Shown one piece after another: positions 47,224 to 58,473 of a stretch of DNA of 64,000 bases. Each line of letters opens with the position of its first letter. The stretch's first letter is position 1. The notes under the pieces were generated by a model. It was not told the DNA's origin. It did not search any database and saw only the letters and a list, made by a program, of their open reading frames with translations. This DNA comes from Hypoxylon rubiginosum (lineage: Eukaryota; Ascomycota; Sordariomycetes; Xylariales; Hypoxylaceae), in NCBI GenBank assembly GCA_902806565.1, contig CADCXA010000024.1, forward strand, positions 62,001-126,000, written 5' to 3'. The translations under genes and the position numbers were made by a program.

Positions 47224-47359
47224 TTAATATGGACTGGAACGTCGCAACTAATTCTGTTTGCAACCGTCCTAACCCGAGCATGGTCAGCAAATTTCTCCAA
47301 GTTTTGTTGTCTTCCCCGCAAACTCCCCATGGGCCATGCGAAAATGTGGCGCGGGATGC

Positions 47360-47407
47360 GATATCTCCGGACCGCCTCCTCATTGGCGATCATCGTTCGG
47401 AGATATC
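47360..47407. promoter_or_regulatory. Inverted GATATCTCCG / CGGAGATATC repeat flanking a CCAAT box
   Basis: Perfect 10-bp arms (47360-47369 and 47398-47407) with a 28-bp spacer that contains ATTGG (CCAAT on the other strand). Inverted CCG/CGG pairs are typical half-sites for Zn2Cys6 regulators, and CCAAT binds the HAP complex. It lies about 455 bp upstream of the MFS transporter ATG. Function inferred only. Confidence 0.3.
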
Positions 47408-47862
47408 CACGAGATCCCATGTTGCGAACGTCTTATCAAGGGTCAACTAGGTGTTCGTCTCCGTTTATGGAATGTGATTCGACCGATAATTGCGGTGGGA
47501 GTGTAACACAAAGTCTGTCTGCAGCGCACGGGACCTGTTCTCGGTCCCATATAGGCCCAACAGCGGTGAGCAGGCACCCGGGCAAGTGCGAAATCTTTTG
47601 GTTCTTTGACTTTTTTGGGGTCACGATAGCACAAGTCTTCCCCGCCCGCGTTTGGAACTAACCCTTAATCGCTAACCTACCGCTCGTCCGTCCGCCCTTT
47701 GTTCCCCAGATTTGATGTTGGCGAGGCTAGCGGGGGTGTTATCATTGCCTTTCTCGTTATTTCGAGTCGAAGGTTTCATCAATCCTTCTTTATTAGGATC
47801 ACATTCCTACTCCAAACGCTTCCTCCAAACCCATCTATTTCGAAGGAACCTGAGTATTTACA

Positions 47863-49693
47863 ATGGCGACCGACAGCCCTCCAGGTAGAGACGTGGAGAA
47901 GAATAACAGCCCTATGGCTGAGGAGCTTGAGGGGACGCATTTGAAAGATGTAGGTTGTAAATAAAATCCGAGGAAGAAAATATACCACGCATATACTCAC
48001 ATGTTGCTTCTAGGCTGTGACCGCTACGGTCCTCGCTTCGTCTGCCCCAGAGCGAAAGCTAGTATGGAGACAAGACAAGCGCATCGTGCCCCTATCCGCG
48101 GGCATCTACTTTCTCTGCTATTTGGACCGCTCAAACATCGGCAATGCTAGGGTCCTCAATTCCTCGACCCATAATGATATGCAGACAGAGACTGGTGCTT
48201 CTGAATACCAGTATACGATTGCCTTGATGATCTTTCTTATAGGTGATTCCGCCCATTCCATTGCCGTGGTTGTGTTTTTTTTCTTTCGCTAACAGATAAA
48301 TTTTCGTAAGGATACTTTCTATTTGAGGTCCCGTCGAACATCCTGCTGAAGAAGCTTCGGCCGTCGAGATGGCTCGCGTTCCTCATGTTCTCCTGGGGCG
48401 CCGTTACCATCGGATTAGGCGGCGTCAACAATGTTGCACAAATGACAGGCGTTCGCTTCCTGCTCGGTGCCGTTGAAGCTGGCCTCTTTCCTGGATTGGT
48501 GTATTACCTGACCTTTTGGGTGAGTACAGAACCCGAGTTGCTACTATGTCTAACGTCGTTGAATTAAACGTAAAGGGAAGCAAGGATAGAACCTGTGCTT
48601 CCCTAGGTAGCTAAGTGGGCTTCTTTGGATGAAGACCCCCTAAGCACTTTACTTATTAGCCGCATACATATTCTAACGAGATCTTGGCATTAGTACAAAA
48701 CCGACGAACGTAGCGTGCGGGTAGCGTTCATCCTCGCGAGCGCTACACTGGCTGGCGCGTTCGGTGGAGCAATCGCTTACGGAATCGGCCATATGAATCA
48801 GACCCGCGGCCTTTCGGCTTGGCGATGGCTGTTCTTTCTTGAAGGCATCCCTTCTTGCCTATCGGCCATCCTTGTATGGTTTTTTCTACCAGACTACCCT
48901 GAGAGGGCTTCCTGGCTCTCAGAGTCTGAAAAAGACTTAGCCGCGCAGCGGTTATACCTTGAAGGTGCCAAAGGCTCAGCAGCTTCTATGACTTGGGACG
49001 AGGCCAAAGCCACGCTCACTGATTGGCGACTCTACGGACATTTTGCAATTTACTTTGCTGTATCGCTACCTTTCAGCTCCCTGTCGCTTTTTTCCCCTTC
49101 AATCGTAGCCGGTCTAGGTTATCACGATCTCGAAGCTCAGCTATTCACAGTGCCCCCTTGGGCCGTTGCTTACGGTGAGGAGCCTCAATACCGAAATCTT
49201 AAACTAGAGCTAACACAGAATAGTCGTTCAAATACTCGTAGCGTGGTCAGCTGATCATTTTAATGCTCGGGCCTATCACTGTGCGGGTGCTGCTGTGGTC
49301 GGCGCAGCCGGGTTTCTGGCCTCCGCCGTACTACCGGCCGATTCCTACAGCAGCCGGTATGGTTGCTTGATTGTTGGCACAGCCGGAGCCTTCGCGTCAA
49401 TCCCACCGATGCTGGGCTGGCTCACTTCGAACATGTGGAGCACGGCGTCCATTGGGCTAGCTGTAGCTCTCAACGTGTCAATCGGGGCTGGACTAGGACA
49501 GATGCCCGGAGTATGGATTTACAAGGCCGACGAAGCGTCACGAGGGTATCCGACTGGTCATGGTGTGAACTGCGCTATGCTCGCCGTCGTAGCGGTTGGC
49601 GCCCTAGCGTTGAGGCACTACTATACCCGAAAGAACAAGACTCTTCTGAACGCAGCTGCCGAGGGCATAACTCCTAGATTATACAAGTTGTGA
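47863..49693 (+). CDS. MFS transporter, anion:cation symporter (Dal5/Tna1-like) family
   Basis: Five exons: 47863-47949, 48014-48242, 48311-48519, 48694-49174 and 49224-49693, giving 491 aa. All joins are in phase, with donors GTAGGT, GTGATT, GTGAGT and GTGAGG. Conserved landmarks are FLCYLDRSNIGNAR in the first membrane segment, FEVPSNILLKKLRPSRWLAF (loop motif), RFLLGAVEAGLFPGLVYYLT, a GxFGGAIAYGI segment, WRWLFFLEGIPS at the end of the first half, and LPDYPERASWLSESEK in the central loop. These define the ACS group that imports organic anions such as allantoate, nicotinate and related vitamins. About twelve membrane helices are expected at the plasma membrane. The exact substrate cannot be told. 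Confidence 0.9.
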
Positions 49694-49998
49694 TGTATAT
49701 AATTCTCATAGGATTGCTATCAACTACCTAGGCAGCCTTTTGCATTTTGGCTTTGGGGATATTTGGGTCGCTTAGAAAGAAGCTATCATGATAACATCGG
49801 AAGGGATCTCGGTACACGTATTAACATGCATTCACTTCTATTTACCTAGGCGTATTCCAAAAGATCTACGTCTGTATCTGGGTAGCTGTAAATTGGGATG
49901 TACCTACGTAGGTAGAGCTTTCTATCATCATGTTAAGTCGTGGTGGCTTTTTTGAGTCGCTCACCACCACCTAACGGAAATTGTACATAAACATGTAC

Positions 49999-50211
49999 TC
50001 AGGTAGCCGGGGTTCCCCAGACTCCGTGAGTCTCCGCCAAGGTAGACACTAATGACAGAACATCTGGGACCTGCATTCGGAGACATTCGACTAGTACCTC
50101 GGCCCCATAGTCAGCTACCTTGGCAGTAATGAGATTCCAACCGTGGCTGGCATGTATTTCGATAGTTCCCGCGGGTAGGAAACCCCGCACTGGGTAAAAG
50201 AGCAAAGTCAT
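49999..50211 (-). CDS. Short ORF, unrecognised
   Basis: A 70-aa frame with a true ATG (50211). The middle reads like protein (EIHASHGWNLITAKVADYGA, then VPDVLSLVSTLAETHG). No signal peptide, domain or introns are visible. It may be the remnant of a larger gene or chance. Confidence 0.2.
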   Translation of the reverse strand: MTLLFYPVRGFLPAGTIEIHASHGWNLITAKVADYGAEVLVECLRMQVPDVLSLVSTLAETHGVWGTPAT

Positions 50212-50237
50212 ATAGGTACATTAGGTACACGCTTCAA

Positions 50238-50310
50238 AGAACCGGGACCAAACCAGAATCAAGACTAAGACCAAAGACCAAGACCAGAACCGGGACCGGG
50301 ACCAGCCAGC
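50238..50310 (+). repeat. Imperfect AAGACC/GGGACC repeat
   Basis: A purine-rich run of short units (GACCAAA, AAGACTAAGACCAAAGACC, GGGACCGGGACC) upstream of the tannase gene. Confidence 0.4.
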
Positions 50311-50727
50311 TAGGCCGTTCTACCTGCTGGCCACGCTAGTACGGGCAGCAAGCGATATTCAAAGCGTCCTCTAGTTCTCCCAAGAAGAAGAACTGTTGTT
50401 GTACCATGTAGATCGTCGCTTCGTCGCTTGCAGCCACCGGCGCTGAAGCTCCGCAGGGAAGACATTCAGCCAAGACCATTGTGTGACTCGGATGACTTAT
50501 ACCCCAACCTCCCACATCTCCATGTCTATCTTGCCAAGTCGATCCGTGAACTTGGTCGAGCTTGTTCGGTACGTCAGAACATGAATGAATATCTTGTATA
50601 CGCGTGTGTAGATCTGCGGTAGTATATATATTATCCCAGCTTCAGCCTGAAGTAGCTAACCGAAGCGCTCGCTCCCCAAAAGAGCAGTTCCCTTTGCAAA
50701 TCGGTGCGGAGGCATGACACGTTCGCG

Positions 50728-52604
50728 ATGAGGTGCTCAGGTCTTCTCCAATTCTCCATCCACTTGGTGGCTCTGGCTGCCACTGTTTCGGCTTCGGCTT
50801 CAGCCAACAACGACAATAACGTTCCCAGACAGGTCGGTGGCGTTGGCTGCAATGTTGCGACCTTTGCCGCCGTGCTACCGCTCGCGGCCAAGGTCGAAAA
50901 GGTCGAGTACGTCAGCGCAGGAGGCACGTTCGGAGAGCCATTCACCGATCTCATGTACCCAATTCCCCCGACAAACCTACCGGAGTTGTGCGCCGTCATC
51001 ATTGCCGTCGCGTCCTCTCCTGTCTCGGTCTATAGGTTTGGGATCTTCTTGCCTGCCGAGTGGAATGGAAGGTTCCTCGCCGTCGGCAACGGGGGGTTCG
51101 GAGGTGGCATCAACTGGCTGGACATGGGCGCAGGCGTTCGGCATGGCTTTGCCGTTATTTCGACCGATACGGGCCACAACTCAACGACGGGCGACATAAG
51201 CTGGGCTCTCAACCAGCCGGAGATGAAGACTGATTGGGGTTGGCGAGCGTTACACGGCTCCGTGGCGCTCGGTAAGACCCTCGTGACGACCTACTATGCG
51301 CGACCCATCGGCTACTCGTACTACAGCGGGTGCTCCACTGGTGGGCGTCAAGGGTTGAAGGAAGTGCAGATATCGCCCGGTAGCTTCGACGGTGTCTTGG
51401 TCGGCGCCCCGGCTTGGTATACTAGCCATCTGAACACGTGGGTCTGCAAGCTTGCCTCCTATAACTGGCCCGCCGATGACCCGAAGCACATCGAATGGCA
51501 GACGTTGCCCCTTATCGGTGCTGAGGTTATACGCCAGTGCGATGCTGCCGACGGAGTTACCGATGGCATCATCAGTGCGCCCGAACAGTGCAATATCGAT
51601 TACAATGCTTTGCGGTGCAGCACCGGCGGCGACCCACCGTCCAATTTTTCGTCATCTACCAGCTGTCTAAACGACGCGCAGGTTGGAACGCTCCAAAACG
51701 TCTACAACGGATACGTCATAGATTCGACGGGCGAACAAGTAGCCCCTGGATTCCTGCCGGGCTCCGAGTATCAGCTATATACGGTGCTTAACTATTCAGA
51801 CGCCAGCCCGTATGGTCTTGGCTACGTGCGCTATTTCATTCTGAATGATCCGCTGTTTATGGCCACCCAGTACAACGACACTATCTTGCAGCTAGCTGAA
51901 CAGTTCGACCCGGGTAATGCGACGGCCGACGATTATAACTTGGCTACCTTCCGCGACCGTGGTGGCAAGATGCTGCTGTACCACGGAGCGGCGGACGGAC
52001 TGGTGCCGGCAACGGCGGGCAGTTTGTACTATGACCGGGCGGTTCAAGCCACGAGCCAGGGGAACGTGACGGAGGCAAGAGACTTCTTCCGTCGCCTCGA
52101 GATTCCCGGCATGCAGCACTGTGGACTGACCTCTGTAAGTGCCCCCTGGGCCATCGGCGGGGCGAGCCAAGCCGCCTCGTTTGGGAACGATACGTACAGC
52201 GTGCCGGGGTTTGCGGATGCGCAGCACGACGTCTTGCTCGCACTTATCAATTGGGTCGAAAACGGCATACCAATTGATCAGGTTGTAGCGACCACCTGGA
52301 ATAAATCCACAGATCCGTCGTCGGGCGTGTTGCGCCAGCGACCTATCTGTGCGTACCCCCATACGGCGCAGTGGGACGGCACGGGGAATGTCGATGAGGC
52401 GTCGAGCTGGAGCTGCAAGTGAGTAACGCCTTTCTCCCCCTTCTGTGATCTGAATATTATATATACGTATATGCGGCTTGGACCTATACTAACTCATCAT
52501 TGTGCAGTAGCGAACCTGGCCAAGTAGCGAACAGCGCAGCCTCTCCATCGTACATGAATCCGTTCTCGGTCATTGTGGATGTGTTTAGGATTTTGTCCAT
52601 ATAG
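50728..52604 (+). CDS. Secreted tannase/feruloyl esterase
   Basis: Hydrolyses ester bonds of gallate or hydroxycinnamate conjugates outside the cell. ATG 50728 starts a signal peptide (MRCSGLLQFSIHLVALAATV...). The family's CS-D-HC catalytic signature is complete: Cys202-Ser203 in SGCSTGGRQG (Ser nucleophile), Asp423 in HGAADGLVPA, and His464-Cys465 in GMQHCG. A GNGGFGGGINW oxyanion-region motif and several N-glycosylation sequons are visible. An unspliced reading ends at TGA 52420-52422 (564 aa). That TGA lies within a strong donor GTGAGTAACG (52419), followed by an ATACTAAC branch and acceptor GTGCAG (52507). Splicing would replace the last Lys with about 32 residues and end at 52604 (595 aa). 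The span given is the spliced model. The catalytic part is unaffected either way. Confidence 0.88.
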
Positions 52605-53585
52605 CCAAAACCCATGCGACCAAGGGAGCTATTGTATGTGGCTGTGGAGTTTGGTCCCATTGTACATACACTGGCAAGGCAGTTCATATATGCTATTCAT
52701 AGGGCAAAACACTCCTAGCAATAGAGAACATACAGCGGCCCTCTTTGCGGGCACTCGGTCACATACTATTAATACCTTTCATCATGGGCTAGTTGTTGAA
52801 CTGCAATCGGATTTTAGCAGTTAGGACGTGCTTATTGCTTGCTCAGCAATAGTAAGGAGTCTATGGAATAATATTATTAATTGATTGATAATGTTTAACG
52901 TCATGAGGCTATATACAAGCCAAACCTCCCAGGGGGTATAAGACGTGACAAGCTGTCCGCTAATGCTAAGTACATAACGGCTTCAGAAGCCAATTTCAAG
53001 CCTCAAGGGCGTAATATCATGATTCCATGTCCACTCCAACTAGGACTTCCATATCTTATGATTTCAAGGCTCCTTAAAACTTTAAGGAGCTATTGTATCG
53101 AGGCGCTCCGCTTGGGCAGAGCGCAGTGTTAAGCGTGTGATATAGACCACAGTGTTAAGCGTGAAAGCGCGGCGTCGGGCGCCAACCTACCGAGGTAAGT
53201 TAGTACGTAGTCTTTTTCGAGGCGTATATAGGTGGGTACGCATTGTGTTATCTCGTCACCCACCATTATAAGGGAATGGCGGTGTAAGACTTATATGTCG
53301 GGAGTCAGTTTAACCACTTGACTAGGTGGGTATGGAATAATATTAGGGGCTAGGGCAGCCTCAGTATTAGGACAAGAGTGCGAGGGACAAGTGCTCTTCA
53401 TTACATCCCTTCCACGGGCTATTCAACAAGTTACGTAGGTACATCTAATCAAGAAATACATATAATGACAATGTTATGATGCGAATTGAAGCCCAGTGCC
53501 ACCTCCATCAAAGTAAACCCTTTCGAACATCCATCACGAATGAGGGCATGAATCCTACCTTAACGATTATCAGACATAAAACCAG
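52605..53585. other. Intergenic, 1.0 kb, structured repeats
   Basis: Contains a 15-bp direct repeat TATGGAATAATATTA at 52862-52876 and 53331-53345. Between them lie a near-perfect palindrome GCTCCTTAAA-AC-TTTAAGGAGC (53069-53090), an inverted GCGCTC...GAGCGC and a twice-repeated CAGTGTTAAGCGTG (about 53125-53165). No gene is supported. A small decayed non-autonomous element is possible. Confidence 0.45.
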
Positions 53586-54456
53586 CTATTGCCTGATGAC
53601 GAAAAACCAATTAGGAGCATCGTTCGAGGACCCGAGTGATCCTTTCATCCAGCAGACGTTGTGGCCGTTATAACTGCCCCAGCCAGCGCCAGCGCAGGTC
53701 GAGTTACCTGCGCAGACATCAATGCAGTCCTCGACAGTACTTGTCTCCTCATTACCAATGTCCGTAGTCCCACCACCCGCGTTGCCGTTGTAGTCTACAT
53801 TGCAGAGGACTAGGAACGGATCGTTCCCAGCCGCTTCGTAAGTCGTCCCATTGGACTGGGGACATGAAATTGCCGTCGCCGTCGCCGTCGCCGTCGCCGA
53901 AGATGTAGGGGAAGATAATGTTGTTGTAGGTGTTGAGCTGCTGTGATGTTAGTTAATCCTCAAGCCAACGCGTCATTACTGCTACTTACGCGGGTGCTGC
54001 ATCAGAACTCGAACTGGAGTTGTCGTGCGAAGTCCCCAGTCCGATGCCCAGACCGAGAGCTAGACCGAGTATAAGTATAGCAATGAGCGGACCGAATATC
54101 AACCAGAATGTCCTCTTCTTTAATCCTAATATGGTCCCGCCACTAGGTGGCAGACTACTTGGGGGAAACCCATCCGTAACGTATGTGCCATCTTGTGAAG
54201 TTCTCCAGTACGGCTGGCCCTGAGCGTCGCCGGCATGTTGAGGATATTCGGATGCTGGATACGCACCATTCGAGTAGGCGTTGGGGAATGCGCCCTGATG
54301 AAATTGATTCTGCTGCTGCTCGTATGCGTACTGATTTGACCCGTCGCGCGATTTCTCTATAATAGTCGGGCCCTCAACAACCTGTGGAAGCTCTGGCTCT
54401 GGCGCCAACTCTAAGCCTGGCTGGTCCTGATCCAGATGGTACTTGTTAGATGACAT
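53586..54456 (-). CDS. Single-pass membrane protein with Cys-rich PAN/Apple-like ectodomain
   Basis: Two exons on the minus strand: 54456-53990 and 53940-53586 (273 aa). The 49-bp intron has donor GTAAGTAGC, an ATTAACTAAC branch and acceptor CACAG. Residues 1-110 are hydrophilic, Gln/Tyr/Pro-rich and likely cytosolic. A basic LKKR precedes one long hydrophobic helix (about 117-141). Then comes a Ser/Thr/Ala stalk, encoded partly by a GCCGTC hexamer repeat, and an ectodomain with six Cys (ISCPQ, LCNV, EDCIDVC, STCAG, VCWMK). This spacing and the W-G and CW-x-K features resemble PAN/Apple-type modules frequent in ascomycete surface proteins. It may bind carbohydrate or protein at the cell surface. 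The partner is unknown. Another acceptor three bases on would drop one Ser. Confidence 0.82.
53872..53899. repeat. Hexamer repeat (GCCGTC)4
   Basis: Four tandem GCCGTC units plus a partial one, inside exon 2 of the PAN-like gene, encoding an Ala-Thr repeat in the stalk. Confidence 0.75.
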
Positions 54457-56726
54457 GGTAAACTCTAGTAGAGGCGCGCATGTATGACTTTGGCCTCGTC
54501 GCGGTGCTACTGTCACCGTATTGGAGACATCTAAGACGGGGGAGGAAATGAAGAGGGACAGAAAGGCAGAGGATACTAAAAGGGTTATGAAGGATTCATT
54601 CTGCTACGAGGTGCATACGGTTTACACCAAATTGGGGTTGATCTCTCATGAGAGGCGAAGAGGCGACCCTGGCACGGCCCTTGTCATCACGCCCCCTACA
54701 AGCAGAAAAGTTGGAATACAATGTAAAAGGCTCTCGACCCCCAAAGATCCCCCATAGACTTGGCGTCCTCGGAACCGCTCCCCTGCAGGAACTGCGTTTG
54801 GGCCATTGGACCATTCGTAAACGTCTGTGGATTCTACGAATCCTATGTACCTTTTGGGGTGACTGTCCATTGATCCTCCTCGCAGAGAAATCCTTCCAGC
54901 CGTTTCAGACCTACCAGAATACAACATGGCTATCGAGAACTCCGTCGAACTCTGTGTCGTCCTGGCGAGATTCCGAGATAGTTTCCTCCTTTCGTCTACA
55001 AGGCAAGTAACTGTGAAATCCGGCTTACTGCCTTTCGACTTCATGACCGAACACAAATGAACATAGGGCCTCTCTCCGACTCGAGATGTTAGGGCTGAGC
55101 TACATTAAAGTTATTATGGTCCTGGCTCTGCTCAGACTGGAACCAATTTGGTGGCAGCTTACGGCCACGCATACAGGCATACTACGCTGCTAGTAGCTGC
55201 AAGATCCCCGCCGCCACGAGCCGCGACCAATGACTCCTGGCCTGCTGGCTTATGTATGTCCTGCTATTGACTCTGGTTATACGAGCACGCTGTGTAACTT
55301 GAGACAGATAGCACACCGCGACAGAGCCGGACGCATTGGCCATTAATTTTTCTCAAAGTCCTACGGGGTAGATTAGACGTGCTCCAGGGTTCGGAGATTA
55401 TCCTACATTAACGACACAATAAGGCTGATAAACCACCACAGCTATGAATATGCTCAGAATAAGTTGACATAAAACGATTATGAATAACCCGCACTGTTTG
55501 ACAGTGACAGCGTTGTATGTTCTGGAAGAACAGCTGAGTTTCGATTTGCCGATAAGCTTCCCAATAATTCGAGCCACATACGTACGTTCCAGCCGACAGC
55601 CATGCAATCTAACGGCGCGCAGATGCCATGTGCCATTTTGGAAATTTAAACGAAAACGATACCGACATGACCGACTCACCACTCTGCCAGTAGAATGTCG
55701 TTGTGTCGCTAGCCCCGTCCTAAAATCTAACATCAGCTTAAGAAAATAGATCAAGCAATACACTTCCTTATATTCAGCTGCCGTCTCCAACTCACTGCCA
55801 GGTTTTACACCTACATGCATACTACTCACACGTCACACGTGTAACATGTCGGATACCTAAGGTATGTAACAGGTAGGTAGCCCATGGGCTCCTGGATTAG
55901 TAGCAGATAGGAGACTTATAAAGCGAGGGTTTGCAACCTGCCATGTTATCAGCACGTTTCAAAGCCGAATGAGCCGTTACCATACAGTTAGACGTTTATT
56001 GTAACCCTTACTTCTCGGCAGCTAACCGGTCTCCTATGGCAAAGCCTCGCCTTGGGACTCGCCATTTGTGGGTTGAATCATTGACTGCGTCGTCCTACGA
56101 ATACCGTAGGATTGCTGGTCATATCGACTAATAATACCCAAGCATTATTAGTATATGTGCCCCTGAGAAGCTAATCTGGAGGGTTTAATTGTTACCTTCT
56201 GCTTCGTATGGAATCAATACCTTAATGTTAAGCACTGATATCATGTGGCCTCCTACCTACATAGGTACCTGTGGAAGTAGATAACATGTAGCAGTGTAGG
56301 TATTTGAATTAATCGCCTACCGAAGAGAGTAGATATCCCGCCTTTCCCAAGGCAAGCCTAAGTGGAAGTATGAAAGCAGAGAGGTACGCGAGGTTAGATA
56401 GGAATAAACCCGTTTTTTTCAATTGGAACATAGGGCCGTCAACTACTCGTGATATTTATTGAATTTCTCCTTTTCCCAGAATCGATGTCTTTATTTTTAA
56501 GGGGTGGATTGGCGGGGTGTGTACTACGTAAACCCCACTATTAGGTCACTGAGTTCTAGATTTCTAGATTTCTAGGTACATGTTAGTGCCTTAGATAATC
56601 CTTGCGACTTTGCAGAAGCCGCGCCGGACCCGAAAGCTTGTAATGTAATGCTTTTACAACGTCGCCCATCAACAGGTCTTGCGATTTTCGATTTCTACCT
56701 CGCGCGTGCGCATTTCATGGCTCAAG
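54457..56726. other. Intergenic, 2.3 kb
   Basis: No gene could be supported. The longest open stretches (54646-55056 and 55398-55829, minus) lack domains, and splice joining gives nothing recognisable. GGTAGGTAG and TACATAGGTACC palindromic motifs occur at about 55871-55880 and 56259-56271. The last few hundred bases are the promoter of the COX23 gene. Confidence 0.45.
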
Positions 56727-57221
56727 ATGCCTTCACAGGATGAACCGAATACGGGCCCATGGGATAAAGAGACGAAGCGCAAGTTCCAGAAGTAGGTCCC
56801 CCCTAAGGGGTAGGGAGCTCAGATTCGTTTGACAATCGCTAACGACCGGCCGGGACAGCAAATCTACGAGCGAATTCTTCGATCCTTGCCAAGAAGCTGC
56901 CGCGCGAAGCATTCGGTGCCTGAACCGAAACGGAGGAGACAGGGCCATGTGTACAGATTACTTTGAGTAAGTCGTCTACAAGGATCGAAGCGATGCTGGG
57001 GCGATGCTAGAGCGATACCACAAGATGGGCATTAGGAAAACAAGGAGCACCGTGTCTTGCTAACCAGACAATTCGTTCAGGGCGTACCGCGCATGCAAAA
57101 AGGAATGGGTAAGAATGAACCATGTAGCCTATCTCTAGATCTTGTCGAACCTCCATCACTAACAAGCTGGAAGGTCAATAAACGTAAGAAGGAAGGGGGT
57201 AGCATCTTCTTTAGCTCATAA
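56727..57221 (+). CDS. COX23: Cox23-like twin CX9C mitochondrial protein
   Basis: Four small exons: 56727-56791, 56859-56966, 57081-57108 and 57174-57221, giving 82 aa. Donors are GTAGGT, GTAAGT and GTAAGA. Branch sites GCTAAC, GCTAAC and CACTAAC are clear, and all joins keep frame. The product has two CX9C pairs ([11 protein letters not shown] and CTDYFEAYRAC) separated by [10 protein letters not shown], an upstream SEFFDPC and a basic tail (KKEW...KRKK). This is the Cox23 signature. Cox23 is a small CHCH protein imported into the mitochondrial intermembrane space by the Mia40 disulfide relay and needed for cytochrome c oxidase (copper) assembly. The length is close to other filamentous-fungal forms. 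No single exon exceeds 36 codons, so simple ORF searches miss it. An out-of-frame ATG 10 bases upstream opens only eight codons. Confidence 0.92.
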
Positions 57222-58473
57222 CGTACACCCGAAGACAGCCAAGATACCCGTCTCGCGATAGTTTATCTCTGAGGAGCTTCAAAAGCTGCCATTGATGTTA
57301 TATCGGGATATTCATAAAACGCCGGAATGGGAAGCCAGGAGTACTAGAAACCCACATGATCCTCTCCCTCCCTTTTCCCTCTGATAGAAGCCTGGCTAAC
57401 GGGCTGGGGTGGAATATTTTCCCCCAATGCTATAAGAAATCGTCTTTAAGCAGTGTATTATAAAGGAAATCTTCACATTGCCTTTCGTCGTCAACTATAC
57501 ATGAGGCTTCTGGTCTTCCCCTAGCTATTCATACGACTCCCTCCCTTCTAGGAGGGTTTCACATGCACGGAGCCGTTAAAGGGAGCATCAAACAAGAAAT
57601 CTACGGCTACAGGATGCACCAATTCCTGCACTAACTGTCTTTGGAGAGCTTCCTACATATGTACATAGTAGATTGCTATCAACCCCCAGTAGAGAATCCC
57701 ACGCATTTCGTCATTCTGCGCTCCACAAGCTCAAATATTTTCTTGCAGTCGTCTTCCATCGCCTCAAGCCTCAGGCCTCTCGAATCCTTTTGGAATGTGA
57801 TTAGAATCGTGATGGTGACCAACTGTTTTCGCTTAAAGCTATGTACATGTACATGTACATGGGAAATATTGAAGCGCTGGAATTTATGGATTGGTGATTG
57901 GTGATTGGTAATACCTTCCCGCTTAGGTGCATTAGTATGCAACTTCCTTTTGTAAACCCGGTTAAATGAATATGGGGTAGGTACATGTAGCTAGCCGCTT
58001 GGTACCTAGGTACATACGTTCAAGGAGTTTAAACGTCCCGCGGCTTTACCGCCTACCGTTTGAGGACGATCCATCCCACTTACGGCAGAATTCAGTTAGT
58101 TTCTTATACTTAGGCCGTGAAGATACAAACCGTGAAACAACGACTATAACAACGACTATAACGACGACTATACGACGAGTATATTCGCAATGGTTTCACG
58201 ATACGTAATGATCGTGAATTATTAATCGTGAGGTTAATCTCGACATGCACCTGCCTTATCTAGATTTAATTGTGCAAATTTAAAAATTTCTCTCTCTTGC
58301 AATGATACCCTACCGGTACTGTGATTTCTTCTCCCTTCAACCCTTTCTACTTCTACCTCTACTTCTACCTCTACTTCTACCTCTAAGACAGCCATCTTGA
58401 CCACCACTTCGATCATACCATTTCTATTGCTACCTTCTAGAAACAATAGCACTCTTAACACAGCTCATTCGCT
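57222..58473. other. Intergenic, 1.25 kb
   Basis: Downstream of COX23 and promoter of the NatB-subunit gene. It contains an ATGTAC repeat (57841-57859), an ACGACTATA repeat (58140-58175) and a 12-bp pyrimidine repeat in the likely leader (58349-58384). Overlapping ORFs at 57641-57942 on both strands show no domain. Confidence 0.5.
58349..58384 (+). repeat. 12-bp pyrimidine-rich repeat (ACTTCTACCTCT)3
   Basis: Three tandem 12-bp units, 90-125 bp upstream of the NAA25-like ATG, probably within the promoter or 5' leader. Confidence 0.65.

Larger units (their letters stand above)
45629..47862. other. Intergenic, 2.2 kb
   Basis: Contains CTACCTAGGTAG-type palindromes (46060-46071, 46485-46496), a 10-bp inverted repeat around a CCAAT box (47360-47407), and a minus-strand open stretch 46960-47223 described separately. 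ORFs at 45792-46284 overlap on opposite strands and show no domain. Confidence 0.45.
49694..50727. other. Intergenic, 1.0 kb
   Basis: Holds CTACCTAGG and ACCTACGTAGGTAG palindromes (49724-49732, about 49901-49914), an imperfect AAGACC/GGGACC repeat at 50238-50310, and a 70-codon minus-strand ORF (49999-50211, listed separately). Confidence 0.5.

Noticed and set aside
54646..55056. 136-codon minus-strand ORF upstream of the PAN-like gene
   Set aside because: No domain or splice pattern, and three other ORFs overlap it in different frames. It sits in the promoter region.
55398..55829. 143-codon minus-strand ORF with a hydrophobic end
   Set aside because: No recognisable family, odd composition and an overlapping plus-strand ORF. 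Probably chance.
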